Origin: a virus
Direction: 5' to 3' (one strand)
DNA length: 62,463 nucleotides
Virus record (IMG/VR): IMGVR_UViG_3300046780_000362
Coordinates: 1-62,463 of that record
The position numbers and the translations under genes were made by a program. Positions 8,853 through 15,118 of the stretch are shown here, one piece after another. Position 1 is the first letter of the stretch. Each line of letters opens with the position of its first letter. The notes under the pieces are model-generated. The model had not been told where the DNA came from. It saw only the letters and a list, made by a program, of their open reading frames with translations, and ran no database searches.

Positions 8853-9040
8853 CTTCTTCCATCCTTCCCCGCGGCGCGTGCCGCGGCTTCGAGCACTTCA
8901 CTTAGCACAGCCGAGAGCGTGCGACAGGGGCCGGCGTCGCGAATCCGGACGAGGTTCGCCACGTCGTGCGCCGTGAGCGTGATCGCGGGTGGGGTGGCGC
9001 GGGCTTCGGCTAGGTGGCGGTTCAGGACGGCCGCGCTCAC
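8843..9040 (-). CDS. Small helical hypothetical protein
   Basis: A 65-residue protein starting at GTG 9040, overlapping the stop of the 21-codon leader ORF (GTGA). It includes a possible HTH/RHH-like stretch (LTAHDVANLVRIRDAG then LSAVLSEVLEAAARA). It may be a small DNA-binding protein, but I cannot assign a family. Confidence 0.6.
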   Translation of the reverse strand: MSAAVLNRHLAEARATPPAITLTAHDVANLVRIRDAGPCRTLSAVLSEVLEAAARAAGKDGRRWP

Positions 9041-9102
9041 CGCCGCACCGGGGGTGCGAGCCTACGGGGGTCGATGAACGGGCGGATTCGGCGAGTGGTC
9101 AT
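9037..9102 (-). CDS. 21-residue leader peptide gene
   Basis: ATG 9102 opens a 21-codon frame (MTTRRIRPFIDPRRLAPPVR...) that ends as GTGA with the next gene. Support comes from position: a sigma54-like element lies 14 bases upstream, exactly as for the other genes with this element. It would be the first frame of the unit reading down to 6362. The peptide is very basic (seven Arg). Confidence 0.5.
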   Translation of the reverse strand: MTTRRIRPFIDPRRLAPPVRR

Positions 9103-9108
9103 GCTCGA

Positions 9109-9474
9109 TCACCTTGCACGTTGCGTGCCACGCGTACGCCGACGGCGCGCGAAGTATGCGTCCACGAGATGCTCCACGATGTACGCGATCGCCTCGTCGT
9201 TCGCCTGCGTAACAGGTACGCCCGACCCGTGTAACACCGCAACGGCCACGTGCACGAACTCGTGCGCGATCGCCCCCATTGAAGCGTTCGGCTGGAACCA
9301 CACGTACAGGTCGGACTCGCCCGGTGGAATGTAGGTGGCCCCGTCCGTGTCCCCGACTCCGCCCTTGTCACCGTGCCGTCGGAACCACCGCTGTGCGACC
9401 TCCGGGGTGGCCACGAGCACGTGCACGTCGTACGAATACGGAGGGACGCGAATGTAGTACGGGCGCGGGGTCAC
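9109..9474 (-). CDS. Minimal zinc metalloprotease-like protein
   Basis: A 121-residue protein with a HEFVH (HExxH) motif at residues 71-75 and a downstream NDE at 92-94 (third ligand or helix-capping Glu) in a helix AIAYIVEHLVDAYF. This matches small phage zincin-like peptidases. GTG start with a GTGA overlap onto the cupin gene. Its last codons contain the sigma54-like element that serves the next gene down. Confidence 0.65.
   Translation of the reverse strand: MTPRPYYIRVPPYSYDVHVLVATPEVAQRWFRRHGDKGGVGDTDGATYIPPGESDLYVWFQPNASMGAIAHEFVHVAVAVLHGSGVPVTQANDEAIAYIVEHLVDAYFARRRRTRGTQRAR
9114..9130 (-). promoter_or_regulatory. Sigma54-like -24/-12 element
   Basis: Reading on the minus strand, TGGCACGCAACGTGCAA. 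GG and GC are separated by exactly 10 bases, as in sigma54 promoters. The C of the -12 GC is 14 bases from ATG 9102. It lies inside the 3' end of the metalloprotease gene. Confidence 0.6.
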
Positions 9475-9914
9475 TCTCGCACCACCGTGATGCACGGCCG
9501 ACCCCGGAGGTAGTCGCGGTGCGGCACGTGCACGCCATTCACAAGAAAGCCCCAATCCGCGATCTCTCGGCCCGCGATGAAGTGCGTACGCGTGCCCGGC
9601 TCGACCGCCGTGATGCGGTGATAGTCGCCAGGCCGAAGCACGTTCAGATCGCCCGCGCGATAGGTGCGCGTCCACGGAAGCCCGTTCTCCCCCGGGCGTG
9701 CCTCGCGGTAGCCACCCGATAGCACGACCGCGACCGCCCACGCCCATGGGTGATCGTGCATGTCAGGATCCGAGTCCGGAGAGTGGATCTCGTGGATGAA
9801 CTCGTGCACGAGGCACGCGGGGTCGTGCGTGTCCAGGCAATCAACGCCCGCGAGCACAGTCCGCGTCAAGTACGGCGTGCCGTCGGGGTGGCGAAGGGCC
9901 CATCTTCCGAGCAT
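9471..9914 (-). CDS. Cupin-fold protein (copy 1)
   Basis: A 147-residue protein with a cupin beta-barrel signature: MHDHPWAWAVAVVLSGGY (metal ligands HxH at about 53-55), TYRAGDLNVLRPGDYHRI and THFIAGR. A second, diverged cupin at 55866-56390 has the same spacing (HCHPW, GDSAVLWPNDYHCI), so the genome carries two paralogues. The substrate is unknown. The start at ATG 9914 overlaps the upstream zinc protein by 49 bases; a later start is possible. Confidence 0.65.
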   Translation of the reverse strand: MLGRWALRHPDGTPYLTRTVLAGVDCLDTHDPACLVHEFIHEIHSPDSDPDMHDHPWAWAVAVVLSGGYREARPGENGLPWTRTYRAGDLNVLRPGDYHRITAVEPGTRTHFIAGREIADWGFLVNGVHVPHRDYLRGRPCITVVRE

Positions 9915-10423
9915 CCGGGCAAGGTAGCGCGCGGGGTGCGCGGCGTCACGTGGGGCGCTTCTTTCGCGCCGTATGCCACCGGGAGCGGGCCCCGCCCCAC
10001 GGCTTGACCCGGGGGCGCACCGGCTTTCAGAGCTCGCCTTCGGCCGTTGCGGCACTCCCGGCACTCGGGGCGCCACCCGCCCTCTTTCCCGCGCGTATTC
10101 CAGAAGTCTCGCGTCAATGGCCAGGACTCCCCGCATGCGCGGCACTCTTTCTCTGGCACGTCGTCGGGGATCACGGGTTCGCGGTCGCACTTGTGCCGCA
10201 CCGAGAGTCGCACATAGGTCTGGCACTCGGCGCACCACCGCCACTTTTTTGGGGATCGTGGTACGTCGCACCCGTGTCGTTTGGTTTTCAGCGCGATCCA
10301 CTTGCCGCACTTCGGACAGAGCCGGGTGGTGAGCCGCGTGTGGTGCTGCTTCGACTCGCTGGTCGTGACCCACCACGGGACCTTAACACGGCGCCACCAC
10401 CCTTTGATCTTACTCTTCGGCAC
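9866..10423 (-). CDS. Multi-zinc-finger protein
   Basis: A 185-residue basic protein with three Cys-rich modules: CPKCGKW...HGC, CAECQTY...HKC and CRACGESWPLTRDFW...CREC. The last is the treble-clef module often attached to phage HNH or recombination endonuclease VII-like proteins, but no HNH catalytic His-Asn pair is visible. It probably binds nucleic acid. The C-terminal 60 residues are low-complexity. Confidence 0.65.
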   Translation of the reverse strand: MPKSKIKGWWRRVKVPWWVTTSESKQHHTRLTTRLCPKCGKWIALKTKRHGCDVPRSPKKWRWCAECQTYVRLSVRHKCDREPVIPDDVPEKECRACGESWPLTRDFWNTRGKEGGWRPECRECRNGRRRALKAGAPPGQAVGRGPLPVAYGAKEAPHVTPRTPRATLPGCSEDGPFATPTARRT

Positions 10424-10426
10424 GGA

Positions 10427-10627
10427 TCACGGCAGTACCGCGATCTGTTTCGTGACCTCGTCCGCGAGGCGGTCGAGCTCCGCGCGGAGGGCACGGAGTG
10501 CGGCGCCGGTGTTCTCGCACTCGATCGTGACGTCGTCCCCCGCGGTGATCACGTGGGCCGTGAGGGCAACGCAGATCTCCGAACCGACCGGGATCGTGAC
10601 CGCGAACGTGACTGTGGGCTTGCTCAC
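10427..10627 (-). CDS. Small hypothetical protein
   Basis: A 66-residue protein. The first half is a beta-rich stretch (VTFAVTIPVGSEICVAL), the second an amphipathic helix (LRALRAELDRLADEVTKQI). GTG start overlapping the upstream stop as GTGA. No family recognised. Confidence 0.65.
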   Translation of the reverse strand: MSKPTVTFAVTIPVGSEICVALTAHVITAGDDVTIECENTGAALRALRAELDRLADEVTKQIAVLP

Positions 10628-10965
10628 GTGAGCGCCCGCTTCGCAGCGTTGGTGATGTCACACAACGTGGCCTCGAGGTTACGCACCCGGTTACGCAGCT
10701 CTCGCATCTCGTCCACGTCCGGGGGTACGAGAAACGCGGAACGGAGTCGCGACTGCACGTCCGGGCTTTGGGCGGAGAAGAACTCCACGAAGTCCCGCTC
10801 CGTCATGGGGCGGATCGTGTGAACGCACCCGGTGGCCTGATTGTCGTCGTCCCGCGTGTGCACGTGTACGCGCGGGTAGCTCTTCGGGTTCGTGGGTACC
10901 GGCACGAGCACGGTGTTCGGCGGGTGGTACGGCGCGGTCCAGTGGCGGGCGTGTTCAGGTTTCAT
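10624..10965 (-). CDS. Hypothetical protein
   Basis: A 113-residue protein. The N-terminal half is Pro/His-rich and the C-terminal half is a heptad-like helix (ELRNRVRNLEATLCDI) that may form a short coiled coil. It overlaps its neighbours by 4 bases on both sides. Function unknown. Confidence 0.65.
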   Translation of the reverse strand: MKPEHARHWTAPYHPPNTVLVPVPTNPKSYPRVHVHTRDDDNQATGCVHTIRPMTERDFVEFFSAQSPDVQSRLRSAFLVPPDVDEMRELRNRVRNLEATLCDITNAAKRALT

Positions 10966-11414
10966 AGGATCTGTCCCTCATGCACGATGCATGCCGGGAC
11001 CGGCGTACCGTCGGGTAGCCGAGCGACACGCGACGCGGGTTCGCGGCACGCGAGGCACCGCGCCTGCAGCGCATCCACGATCTCCGACCACGTGGCGAGG
11101 TCGTACCCCGGCGGACACTTCAACCGTAAGCGGTAGGCGCGGTGGTAGTCGGGGTGGGCGGCGCGCCACGTGGCCGATCGCTGTGCGGCGCGCTCCTCGT
11201 ACGTTCGGGCGGCGGTCGGCGCATACCGCCGTAGAACGCGTACGAGCACGCCGAGCTGTGCAGCTTGATGCGAGAGCGCCCGGCGAGCGTCGTCCGCCAC
11301 CACGATCGCCACCGCGTCCGCGTACGGTATGCGGGGGAGTCTTTTGGTGGGGTCGTACTCGCCGGACCGTCGCCGGAGCCGCGCGGCGCGGGAGACCACG
11401 GTAGCGCGGTTCAT
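10962..11414 (-). CDS. Zinc-knuckle protein, paralogue A
   Basis: A 150-residue protein. It shares a pattern with the next gene upstream (11411-11797): an Arg-rich start, a YADAVAIV[VT]AD stretch, then a C-terminal RCxxC...C-x-VH cluster. The C-terminal CLAC...ACIVHEG resembles endonuclease VII-type zinc modules, without a clear active site. ATG start with an ATGA overlap. Confidence 0.65.
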   Translation of the reverse strand: MNRATVVSRAARLRRRSGEYDPTKRLPRIPYADAVAIVVADDARRALSHQAAQLGVLVRVLRRYAPTAARTYEERAAQRSATWRAAHPDYHRAYRLRLKCPPGYDLATWSEIVDALQARCLACREPASRVARLPDGTPVPACIVHEGQIL

Positions 11415-11797
11415 ACCCCGTGACCCCCGCAGATGGGCACGTAACGCGTACCATCGTCCGTGACGCAACCCGTTGCGGTGTTCTGGCAGAAGTAGCAGCG
11501 GCCACGGAGATCGTCCATGACCGCGTGCCACTGGGCGGGGTCGGCCGCCTTCGGCACTTCGGCTCGAAGGCGCGTGTACCACAGGCCACGCAGCACGGCC
11601 GGGTCCAATGGGGGCATGGACCGCTCGGCGTCCGCGGTCACGATAGCAACGGCGTCCGCGTACGTGCTGCGTTGACCACGAGGGAGCTTGATGCCCTGCC
11701 GTTTCCGGATGCGCGAGGCGCGGCGTAGCACAGCGTACCGGTTGGCGGGGTCGGCGATCTGCTCGATCGTGAGAGGGGGGCGTAAGGTGGTCGACAT
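11411..11797 (-). CDS. Zinc-knuckle protein, paralogue B
   Basis: A 128-residue protein, a tandem paralogue of 10962-11414: TYADAVAIVTADAERSM and a C-terminal RCYFCQNTATGC...PICGGH cluster. I chose ATG 11797; an upstream in-frame start exists but would lie in the GGTCA repeat region. First gene downstream of the noncoding region 11798-12037. Confidence 0.65.
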   Translation of the reverse strand: MSTTLRPPLTIEQIADPANRYAVLRRASRIRKRQGIKLPRGQRSTYADAVAIVTADAERSMPPLDPAVLRGLWYTRLRAEVPKAADPAQWHAVMDDLRGRCYFCQNTATGCVTDDGTRYVPICGGHGV

Positions 11798-11851
11798 GGG
11801 GGTAATGTAACATGCGGACGCGATCGGTGCAATTAGGTGCCCTTGACGTGT

Positions 11852-11980
11852 GGTCATGACTACTGGTCAACCCCTGACCACGTGCAATCCGCCACGTGGT
11901 CACCCCCGTGGTCAAGGAGGTGACCAGGTCAAGCCGGAGGGTAAAAGCGCCGGGAAAAGTGCCACACGGCCTGACCACGT
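11852..11980. repeat. Cluster of GGTCA/TGACC sites with a 9-bp inverted repeat
   Basis: This 240-base noncoding stretch (11798-12037) holds at least eight GGTCA or TGACC half-sites, at 11852, 11865, 11875, 11898, 11910, 11921, 11927 and 11972. TGACCACGT (11875-11883) and ACGTGGTCA (11894-11902) form a perfect inverted repeat with a 10-base spacer, and TGACCACGT recurs at 11972-11980. Clustered sites like these suit a multi-site operator or origin iterons. The ribbon-helix-helix gene just upstream (12216-12701) is a candidate binder. Confidence 0.6.
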
Positions 11981-12037
11981 CTCTCCCTTGACTACGGGCC
12001 TCCTTAATGGGGCCCTGTCAATCATTGCAACGCCGCG

Positions 12038-12229
12038 CTACATAGAAAGAAGGCGCCGTGCGTGTTCTACGCCGGCGACGAACGCCAGCGCGAGGGCGGT
12101 GTAGGTGTCGACTCGGCCTGCCTTCACGTCGCGCTCGATCTCGGCCAGCTCCGCCCCGGCCTGGCGCGTACTCGTCGCGATCGGGTCGGCCGTCGGTCGC
12201 AGGTTGCGCGGCTCGCTAGCGGGATTCAT
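12038..12229 (-). CDS. Small helical protein (paralogue of 12852-13058)
   Basis: A 63-residue protein. Its second half (LAEIERDVKAGRVDTYTALA then LAFVAGVEHA) resembles the first half of the divergently encoded 12852-13058 protein (ALARAFVCGLNAAMHA). It overlaps the regulator gene by 14 bases. Function unknown. Confidence 0.6.
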   Translation of the reverse strand: MNPASEPRNLRPTADPIATSTRQAGAELAEIERDVKAGRVDTYTALALAFVAGVEHARRLLSM

Positions 12230-12701
12230 TGGCGGTTCTCCGAAGCGTGTGCGTACCGGACTCGGACGCGTTGCCGTTTTCGGGGGCGGTGCGCGCCTCG
12301 AGCGTACGGCGCAACCCGTCCATCAGAATCGTGCGGGCGGAATCCGAGCGGTTCTCCCCGAGCAGGTCGAGCCCTTCGAGTACCTCCTTCGGCACGCGTA
12401 CGTTGAGATTGACCAGCACGGGCTTCGGCGGGGGCGGTGGCGCGCTCGGGGTGCGGCGGCCGTCCACGAGCACGGCGGGCGCCTCGAAGCCGCCGTCTGG
12501 CGTGCGGGTGATCATCCCCGCTTGGGCCAGAGCGCGGATTGCGTGTGGGTAGAGCGGGGCCATGTGGGGAAGGAGCTGGCCGGTGCGGATGAGTTCGTAC
12601 ACGGCGCGGCATTGCTCGCTAGGGAGCTTGGGGGCGTTTTTCATGTGACGCGCTATTGCAGTTTCGATGCCATGTAGCCGGAGTGCGTCATTGTGTCTCA
12701 T
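12216..12701 (-). CDS. Ribbon-helix-helix transcriptional regulator
   Basis: A 161-residue protein. Residues 96-135 (LVNLNVRVPKEVLEGLDLLG, then SARTILMDGLRR) form a beta strand and two helices typical of ribbon-helix-helix repressors. The N-terminal half has a helical stretch with an ALAQAGMITRTPDGGF wing, so a second DNA-binding domain is possible. A Pro linker joins the halves. It starts the minus-strand block and faces a divergent intergenic region, the usual position of an autoregulated repressor. Confidence 0.75.
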   Translation of the reverse strand: MRHNDALRLHGIETAIARHMKNAPKLPSEQCRAVYELIRTGQLLPHMAPLYPHAIRALAQAGMITRTPDGGFEAPAVLVDGRRTPSAPPPPPKPVLVNLNVRVPKEVLEGLDLLGENRSDSARTILMDGLRRTLEARTAPENGNASESGTHTLRRTANESR

Positions 12702-12851
12702 CTATGCGTATTCTCGCAACGATTCTGTTTCGGCCGTGTGTCAAACTACGATTCGGCCGCGTATTCGCGCGTCATTCTGCCCCGCGTGTGGCATTCGTGC
12801 TGTGGCAAATAGTCCTAGGCGGCCAGCGAGACGCGTGCGAGGCTCCGAAAC
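12702..12851. promoter_or_regulatory. Divergent intergenic region of the regulator
   Basis: These 150 bases lie between the ribbon-helix-helix regulator (minus) and the 12852 gene (plus). They are less GC-rich than their surroundings and contain short direct repeats: GCGTATTC twice and ATTC(t)G...CGGCCG twice. I see no confident -35/-10 pair and no sigma54-like element. Confidence 0.35.
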
Positions 12852-13058
12852 ATGACCGAAGCAGAAGCACTGCAGGCGCTTGCGAGCGAGGTCCGCGCGA
12901 AGAAGATGCCGCTGGACGAGGCGCTTGCGCGCGCCTTCGTGTGTGGACTCAACGCGGCGATGCACGCACAGCAGGATCGCGAGGCGCGTGAGTCCGGCGA
13001 ATGGCTCGCGTCCGTTGGTATCATTCGTGATGCGCTCGAGCGTGTTCCGGGATACTGA
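12852..13058 (+). CDS. Small helical protein (paralogue of 12038-12229)
   Basis: A 68-residue helical protein starting MTEAEALQALASEVRAKKMP. The shared pattern with the gene across the regulator suggests that the two flanking genes are an ancient duplicate pair. It is followed by 425 noncoding bases. Confidence 0.6.
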   Translation: MTEAEALQALASEVRAKKMPLDEALARAFVCGLNAAMHAQQDREARESGEWLASVGIIRDALERVPGY

Positions 13059-13194
13059 ACGATCCCGAATGTTGCTCGCGGCGGCAATGTCGCGCCGTGA
13101 TCTCCCCCGGCCGCGCAGCGGCCCCCTTCGCGCCCGCGCGCGTGTTACGGTGAGGGTAGCAGCCCCCGGGGTATCGCGCCCCCACGCAGCGCGT

Positions 13195-13281
13195 TGGCAT
13201 GGGGTGGCGCGGCCCCATGCCAGCGCTCGAGCGGGGGGCGCGGCCCCCAGTCGCCGAGTTGGCATGGGGGCGCCGGCCCCC
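13195..13281 (+). other. Three strong GC hairpins in a 425-base noncoding stretch
   Basis: The gap 13059-13483 holds no convincing gene. It contains a perfect 10-bp stem (TGGCATGGGG 13195-13204, complement 13213-13222), then two GGGGG...CCCCC hairpins (13234-13248 and 13266-13281). TTGGCATGGGG is present twice as a direct repeat. They may be terminators for the 12852 gene, protein-binding sites, or part of a structured RNA. Confidence 0.55.
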
Positions 13282-13287
13282 GGTCGA

Positions 13288-13303
13288 TGGCACGGTTCTT
13301 GCA
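13288..13303 (+). promoter_or_regulatory. Sigma54-like element with canonical TTGC
   Basis: TGGCACGGTTCTTGCA matches the sigma54 consensus at all conserved positions, with a 10-base GG-GC spacing. The predicted transcript start is about 13314. No gene begins near it. A hairpin plus T-tract follows at 13325-13351, so it could drive a very short RNA. Confidence 0.55.
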
Positions 13304-13324
13304 CGGGGCCGCGGTGCGCATCAA

Positions 13325-13351
13325 TTGCGTGATCGCGCAAACTCTTTTTTT
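13325..13351 (+). terminator. Intrinsic terminator-like hairpin with T-tract
   Basis: TTGCG at 13325-13329 pairs with CGCAA at 13336-13340. A run of seven T occurs at 13345-13351, exceptional in this GC-rich genome. It would end transcripts arriving from the 12852 gene or from the element at 13288. Confidence 0.55.
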
Positions 13352-13455
13352 AATAAGAACGCTAACTTAGCACACGCCCATGACACGCCGGTCATGGGTC
13401 GCGAAAACGGGCGTAATTGCACGTGCCGCGTGATCGCGTTTGCGCGGCCGGGAGT

Positions 13456-13472
13456 TGGCACGGCGCGTGCAA
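13456..13472 (+). promoter_or_regulatory. Sigma54-like -24/-12 element
   Basis: TGGCACGGCGCGTGCAA, with 10 bases between GG and GC. The -12 C is 14 bases before ATG 13484, so a sigma54 transcript would start about 2 bases before the start codon. There is no Shine-Dalgarno site between the element and the ATG. Confidence 0.6.
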
Positions 13473-13483
13473 CGTAATCGGTC

Positions 13484-13702
13484 ATGCACAACACGATGGC
13501 CAAGCACTTGATGGATTGGAGTTACCGCCGCAGGGGCGCAGTCGAGACGATGTCCGTCGCGACCATCCTACGTCAGGGGTATCGCCCTGACGAGGTGCGC
13601 GCCGCGATCACGGCCGACCCGACTTTCGAGGGCACCTTCGGTGGCGTGTACCACGGCTCGGACGGAAACGGCGGCATGTGGCGCGTGGAGATCACGCCGT
13701 GA
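13484..13702 (+). CDS. Small hypothetical protein
   Basis: A 72-residue protein beginning MHNTMAKHLMDWSYRRRGAV and ending in a Gly-rich stretch with a GMWRVEITP end. It is headed by a sigma54-like element and coupled to the next gene by a GTGA overlap. Function unknown. Confidence 0.65.
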   Translation: MHNTMAKHLMDWSYRRRGAVETMSVATILRQGYRPDEVRAAITADPTFEGTFGGVYHGSDGNGGMWRVEITP

Positions 13703-13917
13703 CCACACCCGAAAACGCCCAAGCGTACGCGGCCGGGTACCGCGCCGGCCGCTCGAGTCACCGCGCGGGGTGGCGGGCGGACCCCGCGGACATGGCGCAC
13801 GAGTGCGACCAGTGGCACGAGGCCGGAGGCGCGGGCGACGCCGCGCGCTTCGAGGCGGGCTACTACGACGCGTTCCGCGACGCGTCCGGTGGCAAGATCG
13901 CGAGGGACGCACCGTAA
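13699..13917 (+). CDS. Small hypothetical protein
   Basis: A 72-residue protein from GTG 13699 (GTGA overlap). It has two similar halves with an AxG(Y/Y)xx(G/F)R pattern (AYAAGYRAGR and FEAGYYDAFRD). The stop codon is embedded in the first of two hairpins at 13914-13948. Function unknown. Confidence 0.65.
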   Translation: MTTPENAQAYAAGYRAGRSSHRAGWRADPADMAHECDQWHEAGGAGDAARFEAGYYDAFRDASGGKIARDAP

Positions 13918-13948
13918 CCGCTGGTTACGTAACGTGACGCAACGTTAC
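13914..13948. promoter_or_regulatory. Paired GTAAC/GTTAC inverted repeats
   Basis: Two adjacent perfect inverted repeats: GTAACC-gct-GGTTAC (13914-13928) and GTAACGT-gacgca-ACGTTAC (13929-13948). They lie about 70-105 bases upstream of the start predicted from the element at 13993. This suits an upstream activator (enhancer) site or a terminator. A 13-codon GTG frame (13934-13975) inside is probably incidental. Confidence 0.5.
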
Positions 13949-13992
13949 GGCGCGTACGAGGGCCGCGCGCCGTGATCTCGGCCGTGTGGGCT

Positions 13993-14009
13993 TGGCACGG
14001 CGCGTGCAA
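13993..14009 (+). promoter_or_regulatory. Sigma54-like -24/-12 element
   Basis: TGGCACGGCGCGTGCAA; the -12 C is 15 bases before ATG 14022. The 40 bases from here into the coding sequence are nearly identical to those of the minus-strand element at 14943-14959 and its gene. Confidence 0.6.
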
Positions 14010-14021
14010 TGGTACACGAGC

Positions 14022-14207
14022 ATGAACCGCACCGAGCCTACGCTACTTCGCGCAAACGGGACCGTGATCGAGAAGCCAGCGAAAGAAGACTTCGCCACGC
14101 TCGTGGAGTACGTCCGCGCGGTGCACGAGTACCACGACGAGATCACGCGCGCCGCGAACGCGGGGTTCGACGCCGGATGGCGTGACGCGATGCGGTCCGC
14201 GCGCTAG
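14022..14207 (+). CDS. Small hypothetical protein
   Basis: A 61-residue protein beginning MNRTEPTLLRANGTVIEKPA, with a helical middle and an AGFDAGWRDAMRSAR end. The N-terminus resembles the minus-strand 14691-14930 product (MTRTDADILAANEFTT), so the promoter and 5' end were probably duplicated together. Function unknown. Confidence 0.65.
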   Translation: MNRTEPTLLRANGTVIEKPAKEDFATLVEYVRAVHEYHDEITRAANAGFDAGWRDAMRSAR

Positions 14208-14217
14208 GCTCGGGCGT

Positions 14218-14694
14218 ATGCCCGCCTTCCCCCGCTCCCCGCGCCCCACGCTCCCCGCCTCGGTGCTCGAAGCACTCACGCCCCCGGTCGTGGACCGCAC
14301 CGCAGTACGCGAGGCCGAGCGAGCACTACAGGCGGCCGCCGGCGCACCGGTACGCGGTGGCTCGAGCACGCCCACCGAGCTCAAGGGGGCGACCGCGGCG
14401 GAGCTCGCCGGCCCCCTGGCGTTGAAGGCGATGCGAGTACTCGAGCGGGGCATGGACGAACTCGATTACCGCGTGAGCTTCGAGGCGGCTCGCGTCGCCG
14501 CGACCATCGCGCCCAAGGTCCACGAGCTCACCGCCGGCGAAGTGAAGGACGACGACCCCGATGCGAAGCGCGCGGCGCTGCTCGCGGCCCTGGCGTCCGC
14601 CGACTTCTGCACGATGCTCGTGGACGTGGTGGCGTCGAGCGAAGCCCCGGCACGCTTGGCACTCGAGCGGGCGGGGTGGGTGGCGCCGGCCTAG
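14218..14694 (+). CDS. Hypothetical helical protein (small terminase candidate)
   Basis: A 158-residue Ala-rich, mostly helical protein. Residues about 70-130 form long helices (LKAMRVLERGMDELDYRVSF and TIAPKVHELTAGEV). It lies 1.8 kb upstream of the large terminase, and no other small-subunit candidate is visible, so a small terminase role is possible but unproven. Its stop overlaps the convergent gene by 4 bases. Confidence 0.65.
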   Translation: MPAFPRSPRPTLPASVLEALTPPVVDRTAVREAERALQAAAGAPVRGGSSTPTELKGATAAELAGPLALKAMRVLERGMDELDYRVSFEAARVAATIAPKVHELTAGEVKDDDPDAKRAALLAALASADFCTMLVDVVASSEAPARLALERAGWVAPA

Positions 14695-14930
14695 GCGGCC
14701 CGCTTGCGCCACGTGTTGCGCGCGGTGCGTTCGTAGATCGTAGCCTCGTCCGAGTACGGCGCTTGCGCGCGGCAGAAGGTGAGGGAGTGGGCCTTGGACT
14801 GGCCATTGCCCGCAGCGCTCGCGAGAAAGCGGGTGCGCTCCCCGCGGTACGTCGTCTCGGACGCAATGACGATCACGTCCCACGTGGTGAACTCGTTTGC
14901 GGCCAGGATGTCAGCGTCGGTGCGGGTCAT
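14691..14930 (-). CDS. Small hypothetical protein (antisense, own element)
   Basis: A 79-residue basic protein on the minus strand inside a plus-strand region. Start ATG 14930 is set by the sigma54-like element 15 bases upstream. It contains TTWDVIVIASETTYRGERTR. It converges with the 14218 gene. Function unknown. Confidence 0.6.
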   Translation of the reverse strand: MTRTDADILAANEFTTWDVIVIASETTYRGERTRFLASAAGNGQSKAHSLTFCRAQAPYSDEATIYERTARNTWRKRAA

Positions 14931-14942
14931 GCTCGTGTACCA

Positions 14943-14959
14943 TTGCACGCTCCGTGCCA
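14943..14959 (-). promoter_or_regulatory. Sigma54-like -24/-12 element (minus strand)
   Basis: Minus-strand reading TGGCACGGAGCGTGCAA; the -12 C is 15 bases from ATG 14930. Together with 15090-15106 it forms a divergent pair about 130 bases apart. Confidence 0.6.
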
Positions 14960-15001
14960 TGTCACGAACCGTCGAACACGGCGCACGCCGCACGACGGAA
15001 C

Positions 15002-15035
15002 GTAACATCGGGCGTAACGTGACGCGTACCGTTAC
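15002..15035. promoter_or_regulatory. GTAAC/GTTAC inverted repeat between divergent elements
   Basis: GTAACG (15014-15019) and CGTTAC (15030-15035) form an inverted repeat, with another GTAAC at 15002. It is midway between the divergent elements at 14943 and 15090. Like the 13914-13948 pair, it is placed where an activator for both could bind. Confidence 0.45.
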
Positions 15036-15089
15036 GCGGGGTGTGACGCCCGGTTGCCTGGATCGGGCGTGTTGCACGCCCCGCGCAAC

Positions 15090-15106
15090 TGGCACGGTCC
15101 ATGCAA
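15090..15106 (+). promoter_or_regulatory. Sigma54-like -24/-12 element
   Basis: TGGCACGGTCCATGCAA; the -12 C is 15 bases before ATG 15119. The CATGC right half breaks the palindrome seen in other copies but keeps the sigma54 -12 GC. Confidence 0.6.
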
Positions 15107-15118
15107 CGGTACCCGAAC

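Noticed and set aside
11822-11836. Possible sigma54-like element upstream of 11797 (minus strand GGGCACCTAATTGCA)
   Set aside because: The GG-GC spacing is 9 for the natural GGCAC register rather than 10, and it lies 33 bases from the start codon.
12739-12744. TTGACA (minus strand) as a -35 box for the regulator gene
   Set aside because: No -10-like hexamer occurs 16-18 bases downstream.
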